Counted from the stretch's first letter, positions 1 to 10,218 are shown. The stretch is 64,000 nucleotides of DNA from Aggregatilinea lenta (GCF_003569045.1 NZ_BFCB01000002.1:1221506-1285505); one strand, 5' to 3'. Numbers and translations are program-made. Notes: generated from the letters alone by a model not told the origin.

Positions 1-1883
<1,883 letters not shown>

Positions 1884-1948
1884 GTTCTTATCACCTCATG
1901 TGTGTCAGTTTGGTTGTGAATTGACTGAATAATACCCGCTGGACGACT

Positions 1949-2557
1949 CTAACCAGCCACGCGCACCATCGCCGGACGCAGCACACGCTCGCCGGACGCA
2001 TAGCCGCGCTGGAGGACTGCTGTCACCGTGCCGCTCTCGGCATCCGAATCCGGGTCCACGCCAATCGCTTCGTGGAACGCGGGGTCGAACGGCTTGCCAA
2101 GCGCCTCAATCGGCTTCACGCCCTGCTCATCGAGGAAACGCTCCATCTTGCGCAGGATCAACGTGATGCCGTTGAACCAACCGTCGCGCTCGCCTTCGGG
2201 CACGGCGTCAATCGCCCGGTAGAAATCATCCAGCACCGGCAGCAACTTTACCAATACATCTCCGGCCACCTGCTGGCGCTGCTCGGCACGTTCCTTCTCG
2301 ACCCGTTTTTTGTAGTTCTGAAACGACGCCCGCTCACGCTGCAAGCTGTCGAGGAACTCCTCGGCACGGGCGTTCGCCTGACTAATCTGTGTCTGCAACG
2401 AGACTTCCTCCTCACTGGCAAGTGCGTCAGATGTCTCGGCCTGCCCCGACGCACCGGTCGCATCCGTCACGGGTGCGTTCACTTCATCTTCCGATACGGA
2501 ATCCGATACAGAGTCGGTCCGCAAGTTGTCATTCGGGTGTTGGGTTTCCCCTGGCAC
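1949..2557 (-). CDS. grpE: Nucleotide exchange factor GrpE
   Basis: GrpE releases ADP from DnaK. The acidic, disordered first ~55 residues are followed by a long coiled coil (QISQANARAEEFLDSLQRER, then FQNYKKRVEKER) and the C-terminal beta domain with GVKPIEALGKPFDPAFHEA. The frame opens at a GTG at 2566, but that codon sits inside the Shine-Dalgarno GGAGGTGAG. The next in-frame GTG (2557) is 8 nt downstream of GGAGG and is the better start, giving 202 residues. First gene of the grpE-dnaK operon. No palindromic CIRCE operator is visible upstream. Confidence 0.96.
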   Translation of the reverse strand: MPGETQHPNDNLRTDSVSDSVSEDEVNAPVTDATGASGQAETSDALASEEEVSLQTQISQANARAEEFLDSLQRERASFQNYKKRVEKERAEQRQQVAGDVLVKLLPVLDDFYRAIDAVPEGERDGWFNGITLILRKMERFLDEQGVKPIEALGKPFDPAFHEAIGVDPDSDAESGTVTAVLQRGYASGERVLRPAMVRVAG

Positions 2558-2796
2558 TCTACTCACCTCCGTGCGAACAATCTATGGCTACGGTCTACGC
2601 AGCATCCGTAGTGTATCCGATGTGTAATAGAAATTCGTTAGCAAAACGCTGGAGATGTATAGAAAGTTGGGGAAACATGATCGAGAGGCGGCTGAGAGAG
2701 CCGTTTTGGCGCGCTGACCTTCTTCGAGCCCGGTGTACAGCGGGCAAGTACAAGCATAGAATTGGGGAACCGTTCGCATCAACGCGAGAGAATGTC

Positions 2797-3390
2797 ATGA
2801 ATAACGCCATGAACATCGTCAATGTGGGCTACGACTCGACCAATTATTACGTCCTGGCGGACGCTGCGCCGCGCCTGCTGGTGGATGCCGGCTGGCCAGG
2901 CACGCTTCCAAAACTCCGGCGCCAGTGCCAGCGCATGGGCGTCACCTTGCCAGACCTCAAATATATGCTGATCACGCATTACCATCCCGATCACGCCGGG
3001 CTGGTCCAGGATCTGAAGAACGCCGGCATGACGCTGGTCGTGATCGACCTTCAGATCCCGACCATTCCCGCGCTGCGCACGCACATGAAGCCGGGCCAGG
3101 GCTACCTGGATATCGACCTCACCGACAACTGCGTTATCCGCCTCGCGGAGAGCCGCGCGTTTCTGGCGGAGATCGGCATCGCAGGCGAGATCATCCACAC
3201 GCCCGGCCACTCCGACGACAGCGTGAGCCTGATCCTCGACGGTGGCGCAGCCTTTACCGGCGACCTGACGCCCCCGATGATGGTGCCGGACGATCCGGCT
3301 AATGCGCTGTACCAGAGCTGGCAGGCGATCCGCGCGCACAGCGTCACGCAGGTCTATCCGGGTCATGGACCGGTGTGGCAACTGGTATAG
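2797..3390 (+). CDS. MBL-fold metallo-hydrolase
   Basis: Metallo-beta-lactamase-fold hydrolase of 197 residues; substrate unknown. The metal-binding signature HYHPDH is present (residues ~71-76), followed by HTPGHSDDS, FTGDL and a C-terminal YPGHGP histidine, so both metal sites look intact. The open frame runs far upstream across the antisense of grpE, but the family begins just before the first strand (NIVNVGYDSTNYYVL), so the ATG at 2797 is preferred (2809 is possible). Family members include glyoxalase II-like enzymes, quorum-quenching lactonases and RNases; nothing here separates them. It is monocistronic, with its own terminator directly after the stop. Confidence 0.88.
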   Translation: MNNAMNIVNVGYDSTNYYVLADAAPRLLVDAGWPGTLPKLRRQCQRMGVTLPDLKYMLITHYHPDHAGLVQDLKNAGMTLVVIDLQIPTIPALRTHMKPGQGYLDIDLTDNCVIRLAESRAFLAEIGIAGEIIHTPGHSDDSVSLILDGGAAFTGDLTPPMMVPDDPANALYQSWQAIRAHSVTQVYPGHGPVWQLV

Positions 3391-3393
3391 CGC

Positions 3394-3414
3394 ACGGGAT
3401 AGCTCCCGTTTTTT
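3394..3414 (+). terminator. Intrinsic terminator after the MBL hydrolase gene
   Basis: ACGGGA-TAGC-TCCCGT stem-loop followed directly by six T residues, four bases after the stop codon of the MBL gene. Confidence 0.85.
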
Positions 3415-3531
3415 GCACCTCAATTTGGACATTCCGCGATTAATAGAAATCCAAATGGGCGATTCCGTCTGTATGTACGAGTAGAGCAGCCTGACGATGC
3501 TGCGAAACTCAGGTTAACGGAGGAAAACGCC

Positions 3532-4674
3532 ATGTTTCGGAAACCCACATCGCTCGTAAAAGTCCTTGCCATCATTAGTGTATTGACCGCCGTCGTGATT
3601 GGGCTGTCTGTCGTCGGAGCGCAGGAAACGAGTCCAACGGTGCAGATGGGAGGCAACGACGAGCTTGGCTCGTTCCTGGTCGATTCGAATGGCATGACAC
3701 TGTACCTGTTCACTAACGACACTCCGGGCGTCAGCAACTGCTCCGGCGACTGCCTGGTCAACTGGCCGCCGCTGCTCGTGGACGAAGGCGTCCAGCCGAC
3801 CCTGGCCGCCGGGATTCCGGGCCACCTCAACGTCATCCAGCGCGCGGACGACAGCACGTATCAGGTCGTCTACAACGGTATGCCGCTGTACTACTGGAAG
3901 GACGACGCGCAGGCAGGTGACGCGACCGGCCAGGGCGTCGGCGACGTGTGGTACGTCGTCAATCCGGCGGACGTCTCGCTCGGCGGCAACGACGAGCTTG
4001 GCTCGTTCCTGGTGGACTCGAACGGGATGACCCTCTACCTGTTCACCAACGACACGCCGGGCGTCAGCAACTGTTCCGGCGACTGCCTGGTCAACTGGCC
4101 ACCGCTGCTGGTGGATGAAGGCCAGGAACCGTCGCTCCAGCCGGGATTGACCGGGACGCTCAGCACCATCGCGCGGGACGACGGCACATATCAGGTGGCC
4201 TACGACGACATGCCGCTGTACTACTGGAAGGACGACGTACAGCCGGGCGATGCGACCGGCCAGGGCGTGGGCGACGTCTGGTACGTGATCCAGCCCGCGA
4301 CGGTCGGCATGGGCGGCAACGACGAGTTGGGGTCGTTCCTGGTCGGGCCGGATGGGATGACGCTTTACCTGTTCACCAACGACACGCCGGGCGTCAGCAA
4401 CTGCTACGACAACTGTGCAGTCAACTGGCCGCCGCTGCTCGTGCCGGAGGGCCAGGAACCAACCGCAGCGGAGGGAATCACCGGCACGCTGGGCGTAACC
4501 GAGCGCACGGACGGCACGTATCAGGTGACCTACGACGACATGCCGCTCTACTACTGGATCAAGGACGTGGTCCCCGGCGACGCGACCGGCCAGAACGTGG
4601 GCGAAGTGTGGTTCGTGATCGATCCCAACGCGCCGATGGATATGGAAGCCACACCGGACATGGCTGGCGGCTAA
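3532..4674 (+). CDS. Secreted protein with three PF03640-type (YxFxxD lipoprotein-like) repeats
   Basis: A 380-residue exported protein of unknown role. An N-terminal signal peptide (RKPTSLVK then a hydrophobic stretch to about residue 30, VGAQE cleavage region) lacks a lipobox Cys, so it is probably released or surface-attached rather than lipidated. Three tandem units of ~110 residues follow (about 40-149, 150-259, 260-370). Each has GGNDELGSFLV, MTLYLFTNDTPGVSNC, a second Cys, VNWPPLLV, MPLYYWKDD or IKD, and GDATGQ-VG-VW. This is the 'secreted repeat of unknown function' family (COG4315). Each unit has one Cys pair, probably a disulfide. The units are also close at DNA level, pointing to fairly recent duplication. 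Strong GGAGGA ribosome site. Confidence 0.88.
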   Translation: MFRKPTSLVKVLAIISVLTAVVIGLSVVGAQETSPTVQMGGNDELGSFLVDSNGMTLYLFTNDTPGVSNCSGDCLVNWPPLLVDEGVQPTLAAGIPGHLNVIQRADDSTYQVVYNGMPLYYWKDDAQAGDATGQGVGDVWYVVNPADVSLGGNDELGSFLVDSNGMTLYLFTNDTPGVSNCSGDCLVNWPPLLVDEGQEPSLQPGLTGTLSTIARDDGTYQVAYDDMPLYYWKDDVQPGDATGQGVGDVWYVIQPATVGMGGNDELGSFLVGPDGMTLYLFTNDTPGVSNCYDNCAVNWPPLLVPEGQEPTAAEGITGTLGVTERTDGTYQVTYDDMPLYYWIKDVVPGDATGQNVGEVWFVIDPNAPMDMEATPDMAGG

Positions 4675-4716
4675 ACGCGGCTAACCAAAGCCGCCGCACA
4701 ACCACATACGAAACAG

Positions 4717-4745
4717 TTGAGGCCCGGCATTATGTCGGGCCTCAA
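4717..4745. terminator. Bidirectional hairpin between convergent genes
   Basis: Perfect 10-bp stem TTGAGGCCCG / CGGGCCTCAA with a 9-nt loop, between the secreted-repeat gene and hrcA, which converge here. The A/T flanks make it usable from both sides. Confidence 0.7.
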
Positions 4746-4795
4746 TAGTATCGATTCAACGGTCACCACGACCGGATCGCTAAAATCTGTGCACC

Positions 4796-5878
4796 TCAGC
4801 TTTCGCGGAACACGTCATCCAGCAGGCCGGACATCAGGTTCGCCACGTAGCGCACGGCGCTGATCGCGCGGCCATAGCGCATGCGGGTCGAGCCGAGCAC
4901 GCCCAGCGCCCCGCGCGATTCCGGCGTGCCATAGCGCCCCAGGACCATGCTCAGGTGGCTGAGTTCTTCCCAACGCCCCTCGCCCGCCACCACCACGCGC
5001 ACGTCCGGCTGGTCGGGCGAGAGCGTTTCGGTCAGCAGCGCGTCGAGCACGCCGCCCTCTTCGAGCACGTGCAGCGCCTGCTGCGCCTCGTCGTCGTTGA
5101 AGTTGGGCAGTATCTCGCTGAGACCGTAACGGTACACGTCGCGCGCAGCCTGCTGGTTGGTCTGCACCATCGCGTCCGCGACCAGCTCACCGACCTCGTG
5201 CGTTAGCGGATCGGAGTGCGCTCGCGTCTTGGCGCGCACCTGTTCTGCCGTCAGCGCGTTACATAGCAAGTTGAGCACCTGCGCCGTGCGCGAGAGCACG
5301 TCCTGCGGGACCGGCTCGGCCAGCGTCAGGATCTGCTGGCTGACGCTGCCGCCACGCAGCACGAGCACCATCAGCACCAGCCGTCCATGTGTAGCGATCA
5401 ATTCCAGGTGCTTGAAGTGGCTTTCAGATGCACGCGGCAGAGTCACCAGCGCCGCCGACTGCGCCGTGCGCGACAGCGCCACGACCGCCGTGCGCATCCA
5501 TTCTTCGAGATCGGTGGGGGCTTTCTCGAACGCGCCTGTAATGCGGCGGCGCTCGACGGACGACAGTTTGACGTCGCGCAGCAGCCGGTGCACGAAGTAG
5601 CGGTAGCCCTTCTTGGTCGGCACGCGGCCCGCCGACGTATGCGGCGCGTAGATCAGTCCCTGCTGCTCCAACACGCCCATTTCGTTGCGCACGGTCGCGC
5701 TGCTGACACCCAGGCCAAAGTCATCCACCAGTGACTTCGAGCCGACCGGCTGCGGGTTGCGAATATATTCCTGTACGATCAGCGAGAGGATCTGCTCCTG
5801 GCGCTCGGTGAGCTGCGGCAGGTCAGACGGCTCCGCCATCAGGGGCGGACTCTCAGGCGGCGGTGGATAGAGGGTCAT
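4796..5878 (-). CDS. hrcA: Heat-inducible transcription repressor HrcA
   Basis: HrcA represses class I heat-shock genes through CIRCE operators and responds to GroEL. The 360-residue product has the N-terminal winged helix (LTERQEQILSLIVQEYIRNP, then VGSKSLVDDFGLGVSSATVRNEM, then GLIYAPHTSAGRVPTKKGYR). The central GAF-like region and a C-terminal dimerisation part ending in MRYGRAISAVRYVANLMSGLL follow. Length is normal for the family. ATG at 5878 is used; the in-frame ATG 13 codons later is an alternative. The gene is separated from grpE-dnaK by two plus-strand genes, and a good sigma70-type promoter lies upstream (5956-5984). Confidence 0.96.
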   Translation of the reverse strand: MTLYPPPPESPPLMAEPSDLPQLTERQEQILSLIVQEYIRNPQPVGSKSLVDDFGLGVSSATVRNEMGVLEQQGLIYAPHTSAGRVPTKKGYRYFVHRLLRDVKLSSVERRRITGAFEKAPTDLEEWMRTAVVALSRTAQSAALVTLPRASESHFKHLELIATHGRLVLMVLVLRGGSVSQQILTLAEPVPQDVLSRTAQVLNLLCNALTAEQVRAKTRAHSDPLTHEVGELVADAMVQTNQQAARDVYRYGLSEILPNFNDDEAQQALHVLEEGGVLDALLTETLSPDQPDVRVVVAGEGRWEELSHLSMVLGRYGTPESRGALGVLGSTRMRYGRAISAVRYVANLMSGLLDDVFRES

Positions 5879-5928
5879 TCCAGTGTGCCTTGTCTTCTCA
5901 AATGTCTCTCAAGCGTGTGTGGGACAGC

Positions 5929-5948
5929 CGTTAATAGCGCAGCTAACG
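5929..5948. promoter_or_regulatory. Imperfect dyad downstream of the hrcA -10
   Basis: CGTTAATAGC / GCAGCTAACG: the half-sites match at 7 of 10 positions, just inside the expected hrcA transcript start. It could be an operator, but it is not a CIRCE match and the symmetry is weak. Confidence 0.3.
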
Positions 5949-5955
5949 CAATTTC

Positions 5956-5984
5956 ATCATACCATGCGCGCAAATGGGCGTCAA
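5956..5984 (-). promoter_or_regulatory. Sigma70-type promoter for hrcA
   Basis: On the minus strand: TTGACG, a 17-nt spacer, then TATGAT with an extended TGG before the -10. Near-consensus. The start would lie around 5949, giving a ~70-nt leader. Confidence 0.75.
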
Positions 5985-6103
5985 AATCGGGCGTGCGCCT
6001 GTAACCAGGCAGATAATATCTTAAAACAGCCTGACACTCTGCAAGAAGCACGTTAAAATCGGCGCGCAGCAGCAGTTTGAGTCTGGCGTTCCCGGTCCGA
6101 TCA

Positions 6104-6112
6104 TGGTATTAT
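6104..6112 (+). promoter_or_regulatory. Extended -10 element upstream of thioredoxin gene
   Basis: TGG-TATTAT lies ~95 nt before the thioredoxin ATG. The -35 position is poor (TGGCGT at 17-nt spacing), so the call rests on the extended -10 alone. Confidence 0.4.
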
Positions 6113-6205
6113 TTTGGAGACAAAGTATTTTTCGCCTGCATATCCGCAGGTGGAGCACGTGGGATGACGCGGGCCGGTAATCCCCAATACGAGGAGACAG
6201 TACAA

Positions 6206-6535
6206 ATGGGTGAAAAAACCTTCGAGGTCACCGAAGCCACCTTCGAAGCGGACGTTCTCAAGTCCGAAACGCCGGTCCTGATCGACTTCTGGGCCGAATG
6301 GTGCACGCCGTGTCGTATGATCGCGCCGCTGGTCGACCAGCTCGCGACCAAGTACGGTGACAAGCTGCGCGTCGGCAAGGTGGACGCCGATACGAACCAG
6401 GGCATCCTGATGCAGTACGGCATCCTGGGCATCCCGACCCTGATCCTGTTCAAGGACGGGAAGCCGGTCGAGCGCATCACGGGCTACATGCCCCTGCCCT
6501 CGCTTGAGCCGAAGATCGCCCAGCACCTGGGCTAG
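6206..6535 (+). CDS. trxA: Thioredoxin
   Basis: Cytoplasmic dithiol-disulfide oxidoreductase of 109 residues. It carries the active site WAEWCTPCRMIAPL, with TP instead of the usual GP between the two cysteines. The cis-proline region GIPTLILFKDG and the GYMP turn are intact. The start chosen has a GAGGAGA ribosome site 9 nt upstream; the in-frame extension beyond it is not part of the fold. Monocistronic, with an extended -10 element upstream and a long terminator downstream. The CTPC motif may shift the redox potential slightly (inference). Confidence 0.96.
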   Translation: MGEKTFEVTEATFEADVLKSETPVLIDFWAEWCTPCRMIAPLVDQLATKYGDKLRVGKVDADTNQGILMQYGILGIPTLILFKDGKPVERITGYMPLPSLEPKIAQHLG

Positions 6536-6555
6536 CATCCAACGCAGGCCACTTC

Positions 6556-6588
6556 AGCGGCTCCCGATCGAATCGGGAGCCGCTTTTT
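6556..6588 (+). terminator. Intrinsic terminator of the thioredoxin gene
   Basis: 13-bp perfect stem AGCGGCTCCCGAT / ATCGGGAGCCGCT with a 3-nt loop, then CTTTTTG. Confidence 0.9.
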
Positions 6589-6610
6589 GTTTCCCGCACG
6601 GCGCAAAGCA

Positions 6611-6737
6611 CCTCACCCCCGCCCCTCTCAAATCTGGGTTAGAGAGGCGAGAAAAGCCATTCCGAATGCATTTTTGTAGGGATAGGGCTAACTCGTCCGG
6701 CTTTTCGCTTAATGGGCGGGATAAGTCCCACCCCTAC
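6611..6737. repeat. Degenerate intergenic repeats (CTCACCCCCG type plus GTAG palindrome)
   Basis: The first part (6611-6651) matches the CCTCACCCCCG-CCCCTCTC hairpin repeat seen again near 8165, 10158, 17580 and 24734. The second (6677-6737) begins GTAGGGATAGGGC and ends CCCACCCCTAC, a worn and stretched copy of the GTAG-type palindromes. No gene is seen between the thioredoxin terminator and the beta-propeller gene. Confidence 0.55.
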
Positions 6738-6808
6738 GAAGGGGAGGCGCACTTTTTCTGCTTCTGTTTTTGGCTGAAAACTGCCCACTGAACACTGGCC
6801 GCTATGCG

Positions 6809-8086
6809 TCACGGCAGCCACAGAAAGTCGAGGATCGCGGCGGTGTCTTCGAAGGTGAATGCGCCGTTGGGCGGCGCGGGGGCGGCGAACAGCAGGGACG
6901 TCTCACCGCCGTCGACCGGCGTCAGATAGACGCTCGCCTGCCGCGCCTCGACGTCGTTCTTCACCCACGCGACCTGCGTGCGGTCGGGGCTGAGGTCGAA
7001 CGACGCGCCCCACACGATGTCGTTATCGTCGCGGGTCACAAACGGCCCGGTTGCCACAAGCTGCCGGGGCTGCTCGCCCAGCCGTGCGACGTAAATCCCG
7101 GTTGCGCCCGGCGCGCAGCCCTCATCCGCAATCGCACGCATCACCACACGGCCATCCGGCAGCCACACGGCGAGGTCCAGGATCATGTTGCGAATCTCGA
7201 ACGCGATGGTGCGCAGCAGGCTGGTCCCGGTGATCTCCAGGTAGACCCAGCCGTCATCGGCAAGGCCGAGTCCGGCAGTCCGGCAGACGCTGCTCTGCAC
7301 TTTGTCGCTCGACGCAAGCGCGTAGAGCTGGTGCTGACCGTCCGGGGAGCGCCAGGGCGCATACGGCTGGACCAGCGCCACATCCGGCGACAGCGCGCGC
7401 CGCTCGCCGGTCACGGGATCGTACAGCATCGGGTTGGCCTGCAAACCGCCCACGGGACCAATGCCCATCACCACGGCGGCGGGTCGCCCGTCGTCCAGCC
7501 ACGCGACGTCCACCGGCAGCCCGGCGGGTGCTTGCAGCATCGCCGTCAGATCGCGCGTGTCACGCGGCATATAGTAGGCCGTCTGCACGCCGCCCGTCTC
7601 CACGACGAACGCCAGCGCCGCGCCATCAGGGGACCACTGCACCGCGAGGATGAGATCGTCTGTGTCCAGCTCGGCGACGATCAGCGAGCGCCCGGCGGAG
7701 ACATCCAGCGCCATAAGCGCGTTGGTGGTGCGGTAAATGACCTGCGTGCCGGCGGGATCGGGGATGAGCGGCCACAGCGCCACGCCGCGATCCACTTCGC
7801 GGGGCGCGCCGCCTTCGTCCAGGGGCCAGACCACCAGTTTGCGCTCGACAATGCCCTGGATCATCACCAGGGCGCTGTCCGGCGACGCGCCGCCCGGCAG
7901 CGGTGTCACCGCCACCGGCGTGGCGGTCGGTGTAGGGGGCACGGTCGGCTCGATGCCGGGGCGCAGCGGCTCAGAATTCGGAGCTTGGCCTCGCACCGCC
8001 ACCGCTACGAAGCTCAGGGCCACCACGAGGACCACGATCCCAATCATCTGCCGGGAGAATTCACGCCACCGCATGGCCGGGTTCAC
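6809..8086 (-). CDS. Membrane-anchored TolB-like beta-propeller protein
   Basis: A 425-residue protein with one N-terminal membrane segment (MIGIVVLVVALSFVAVAV). A proline/threonine-rich linker (PTVPPTPTATPVAVTPLPGG) and repeated blades follow. The blades have WD40/TolB-like motifs such as LAVQWSPDGAALAFVVE, DLAVWLPDGRVVMR and FDLSPDRTQVAWV. The repeats suggest an extracytoplasmic propeller used for protein or ligand binding; no catalytic residues are evident. It is the last minus-strand gene after the two ABC ATPases and large permeases, with a 203-nt gap holding repeats, so it may serve the same export system, but separate transcription is possible. ATG at 8086, or 8074. Confidence 0.7.
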   Translation of the reverse strand: MNPAMRWREFSRQMIGIVVLVVALSFVAVAVRGQAPNSEPLRPGIEPTVPPTPTATPVAVTPLPGGASPDSALVMIQGIVERKLVVWPLDEGGAPREVDRGVALWPLIPDPAGTQVIYRTTNALMALDVSAGRSLIVAELDTDDLILAVQWSPDGAALAFVVETGGVQTAYYMPRDTRDLTAMLQAPAGLPVDVAWLDDGRPAAVVMGIGPVGGLQANPMLYDPVTGERRALSPDVALVQPYAPWRSPDGQHQLYALASSDKVQSSVCRTAGLGLADDGWVYLEITGTSLLRTIAFEIRNMILDLAVWLPDGRVVMRAIADEGCAPGATGIYVARLGEQPRQLVATGPFVTRDDNDIVWGASFDLSPDRTQVAWVKNDVEARQASVYLTPVDGGETSLLFAAPAPPNGAFTFEDTAAILDFLWLP

Positions 8087-8164
8087 TCATCTAATACAAC
8101 GGGCAATTTGTAGTTGGGTTAAATGCTGCACAGTGATAGAAGGAGCGCATGATTCGCGGGCAGA

Positions 8165-8254
8165 CCTCACCCCCGGCCCCTCTCCAATCAAGTTGGAGAG
8201 GGGAGACAGACAAATGTTTGCAGGTTTCGTAGGGGCGGGTTTGTAACCCGCCCT
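8165..8254. repeat. Two intergenic repeats: CTCACCCCCGGCCCC hairpin and GTAG palindrome
   Basis: 8165-8206 is the best copy of the CCTCACCCCCGGCCCC repeat, with inner stem CCCCTCTCCAA / TTGGAGAGGGG. 8229-8254 is a REP-like palindrome GTAGGGGCGGGTT-TGT-AACCCGCCC. Both lie in the gap between the beta-propeller gene and the ABC ATPase gene. Confidence 0.75.
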
Positions 8255-8289
8255 GATTTTTCTCGCGCATAGAATCCGATTTAGCAGCG

Positions 8290-9033
8290 TTACCCACCCG
8301 GAACGGTCACACCCGCCTTGACACGCGTCTCGATCAGCGCGCCATCGCTCAGCTCGTGCACCACGTCCGCCTCGGCCATCACCTGCGGATCGTGCGTGAC
8401 GATCAGCAGCGTCACACCACGCTCCTCAACCAGGCGCCGCAGCAGGTCTAGAATGCGCCGCCCGGTGCGCGTATCGAGCTGTCCCGTCGGCTCGTCGGCC
8501 AGAACGAGCGAAGGACCTTCCGCCAGCGCACGCGCAATCGCCACGCGCTGCTGCTCGCCGCCTGACAATTCGTAGGGCCGGTGATGGGCGCGCTCACCGA
8601 GGCCAACCCAGGTCAGCGCCTCGTCGATACGCGTCTCACGCTCGGCGGGGTCCGCGCCGCGCATGCGCAGCGGCACGCCGACATTCTCGCGCGCGCTGAG
8701 CAGCGGCATCAGCCCGAACGTCTGGAAAATGAAGCCCAGGTGCCTCAGGCGCAGGTCGAGGCGCTCGCGCTCGTCCATCTGCATCAGACTGCGCCCCAAC
8801 ACGCGGATGTCGCCGCCCGACGGCGTATCGAGGCCTGCCATCAGGTTGAGCAGCGTGGTCTTGCCTGACCCCGACCGCCCCACGATGGCGGTCATCTGGT
8901 GCGGCCAGACGTCCAACGTCACGTCATTGACGGCGTGAATGTCCTCGCCCGCGAGGTGGTAGATCCGGTGTACGTGCGACAGGCTGATGACCGGCTCCAG
9001 GCTGCTGCTGTACGGTTCGTGTCCGTTCGTCAT
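8290..9033 (-). CDS. ABC transporter ATPase (MacB/LolD type), second of a pair
   Basis: Cytoplasmic ATP-binding subunit of an FtsX/MacB-type exporter, 247 residues. Walker [11 protein letters not shown]-loop [13 protein letters not shown], signature [15 protein letters not shown], Walker [13 protein letters not shown] and the H-loop VTHD are all intact. The ATG at 9033 begins one base after the stop of the first ATPase gene (TAG-C-ATG), so the two are translationally coupled. The longer upstream frame only overlaps that gene and is not used. With two different ATPases and two giant permeases in one operon, a heterodimeric machine is likely (inference). Substrate unknown. Confidence 0.93.
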   Translation of the reverse strand: MTNGHEPYSSSLEPVISLSHVHRIYHLAGEDIHAVNDVTLDVWPHQMTAIVGRSGSGKTTLLNLMAGLDTPSGGDIRVLGRSLMQMDERERLDLRLRHLGFIFQTFGLMPLLSARENVGVPLRMRGADPAERETRIDEALTWVGLGERAHHRPYELSGGEQQRVAIARALAEGPSLVLADEPTGQLDTRTGRRILDLLRRLVEERGVTLLIVTHDPQVMAEADVVHELSDGALIETRVKAGVTVPGG

Positions 9034-9034
9034 G

Positions 9035-9982
9035 CTACTTGTCCTCCCGCCCGTTGCTGCTCGGCTCGCCCTGGACGGTATGCTCCGGCCACACGCCGAT
9101 GTGATCTTCGTTGAGGTGCAGCCGGACGCGATCTTCCATATCCAGCGCTTCGATGTACGCTTCGGGCAGTTGCAGACGCCCGGCGCGGTCGAGGATGGCA
9201 TATTCTTCTTCGTGCAGCGCCACGTCGCCCTCGCGCCGCCGCAAAATCTCGGTGCTGGTGCGCCCGTCGCGCATGCCAATCACGCGATCCACGCGCGTCG
9301 ATACGCTCATGTCGTGCGTCACGATCATCACCGTCACGCCGAACTCTTCGTTCAGCGTGCGCAGGGAGTGGAAAATCTGCTCGGCGGAATGACTGTCCAC
9401 CTCGCCCGTCGGCTCGTCGGCCAGCAGCAGGGCCGGACGGTTCGCCATGCCAACCGCGATCGCGACGCGCTGCTGCTCCCCGCCGGAGAGGCGATCAGGG
9501 CGGTGGTTCAGGCGGTCGCCCAGGCCGACGCGCTCCAGCAGGTCGGTCGCGCGGGCGCGCCGCTCGCGCAGCGGGAATCCGGCCAGCGCCATCGGTAGCT
9601 CGACGTTTTCTTCGGCGGTCAGGTACGGCAGCAGGTTGCGCGCCGTCTGCTGCCACACGAAGCCGACCATGTGCCGCCGGTAGCGCACCTGATCGCGGCG
9701 CGACATTTCGAGCAGGTTATAGTCGCCCACGCGCACACGCCCGGCAGTCGGGGAATCCAGCCCGCCGAGGATGTTCATCAGCGTGGACTTGCCGGACCCG
9801 GACGGCCCCACCAGCGCCATCATCTCGCCCTGGCGGATCAGCAGGTCCAGCCCCTGCAAGGCGACCACTTCCAGATCCGCGATCTTATAAATTTTGACCA
9901 GATTCTCGCACTCGATGAAGATCGGGCGGGCCTTGTCCGCCGATCCGGGAGCGCTTTCCGGTAGTGTTGCTGCCTGGCTCAT
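9035..9982 (-). CDS. ABC transporter ATPase with C-terminal AbrB-like extension
   Basis: ATPase subunit of the same exporter, 315 residues. Walker A GPSGSGKST, Q-loop FVWQQTARNLLPYLT, signature [15 protein letters not shown], Walker B LLLADEPTGEVD and VTHD are intact. Unlike its partner it carries ~60 extra residues (about 255-315). Within these, AILDRAGRLQLP, EALDMEDRVRL and DHIGVWPE resemble the SpoVT/AbrB swapped-hairpin pattern (GR-x-IP ... lg-gd-v). This assignment is by eye and tentative. The MSQAATLP start has GAGAGGG upstream; the longer frame to 10066 enters a palindromic repeat and is rejected. Confidence 0.92.
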   Translation of the reverse strand: MSQAATLPESAPGSADKARPIFIECENLVKIYKIADLEVVALQGLDLLIRQGEMMALVGPSGSGKSTLMNILGGLDSPTAGRVRVGDYNLLEMSRRDQVRYRRHMVGFVWQQTARNLLPYLTAEENVELPMALAGFPLRERRARATDLLERVGLGDRLNHRPDRLSGGEQQRVAIAVGMANRPALLLADEPTGEVDSHSAEQIFHSLRTLNEEFGVTVMIVTHDMSVSTRVDRVIGMRDGRTSTEILRRREGDVALHEEEYAILDRAGRLQLPEAYIEALDMEDRVRLHLNEDHIGVWPEHTVQGEPSSNGREDK

Positions 9983-10051
9983 CGTTGTTACCCTCTCGCG
10001 CTGTCCGACGCCTGTGCGTCTGCGGCGTGTTCGATTGGTATGGTTTATCTC

Positions 10052-10127
10052 GTGAGGGCAGTTCATGAACTGCCCCTACGCCATCGTTAATTTTTGCACG
10101 TCGGGCGGGGTTGAAACCTGCCCTTAC
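10052..10127. repeat. Pair of GTAG-type REP-like palindromes
   Basis: Two units 24 nt apart. 10052-10079 reads GTGAGGGCAGTTC/ATGAACTGCCCCTAC. 10103-10127 reads GGGCGGGGTT-GAA-ACCTGCCCTTAC. They sit upstream of the first ATPase gene, inside the exporter locus. Confidence 0.75.
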
Positions 10128-10157
10128 AGATCACCCCATTCCCAATTCCGGTCTTTG

Positions 10158-10202
10158 CTCCCCCTCTCCAACCGCGATTGGAGAGGGGGCCGGGGGGTGA
10201 GG
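10158..10202. repeat. CTCACCCCCGG-type hairpin repeat, inverted copy
   Basis: CCCCCTCTCCAA-CCGCGA-TTGGAGAGGGGG stem followed by CCGGGGGGTGAGG, the reverse complement of the CCTCACCCCCGG repeat at 8165. It lies immediately downstream of the second permease gene, where its stem may also work as a transcription barrier. Confidence 0.7.
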
Positions 10203-10218
10203 TCGCGTTTAATCCGCC

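Noticed and set aside
1884-2700. CIRCE operator upstream of grpE-dnaK or hrcA
   Set aside because: Looked for TTAGCACTC-N9-GAGTGCTAA on both strands; only unrelated short matches were found.
2567-2796. N-terminal extension of the MBL hydrolase to position 2389
   Set aside because: It would overlap grpE in antisense and add residues without family similarity; the fold starts at about 2797.
6770-8113. 447-codon plus-strand frame opposite the beta-propeller gene
   Set aside because: Arg/His/Gln-rich antisense translation without motifs; the minus strand has a membrane anchor and clear repeat blades.
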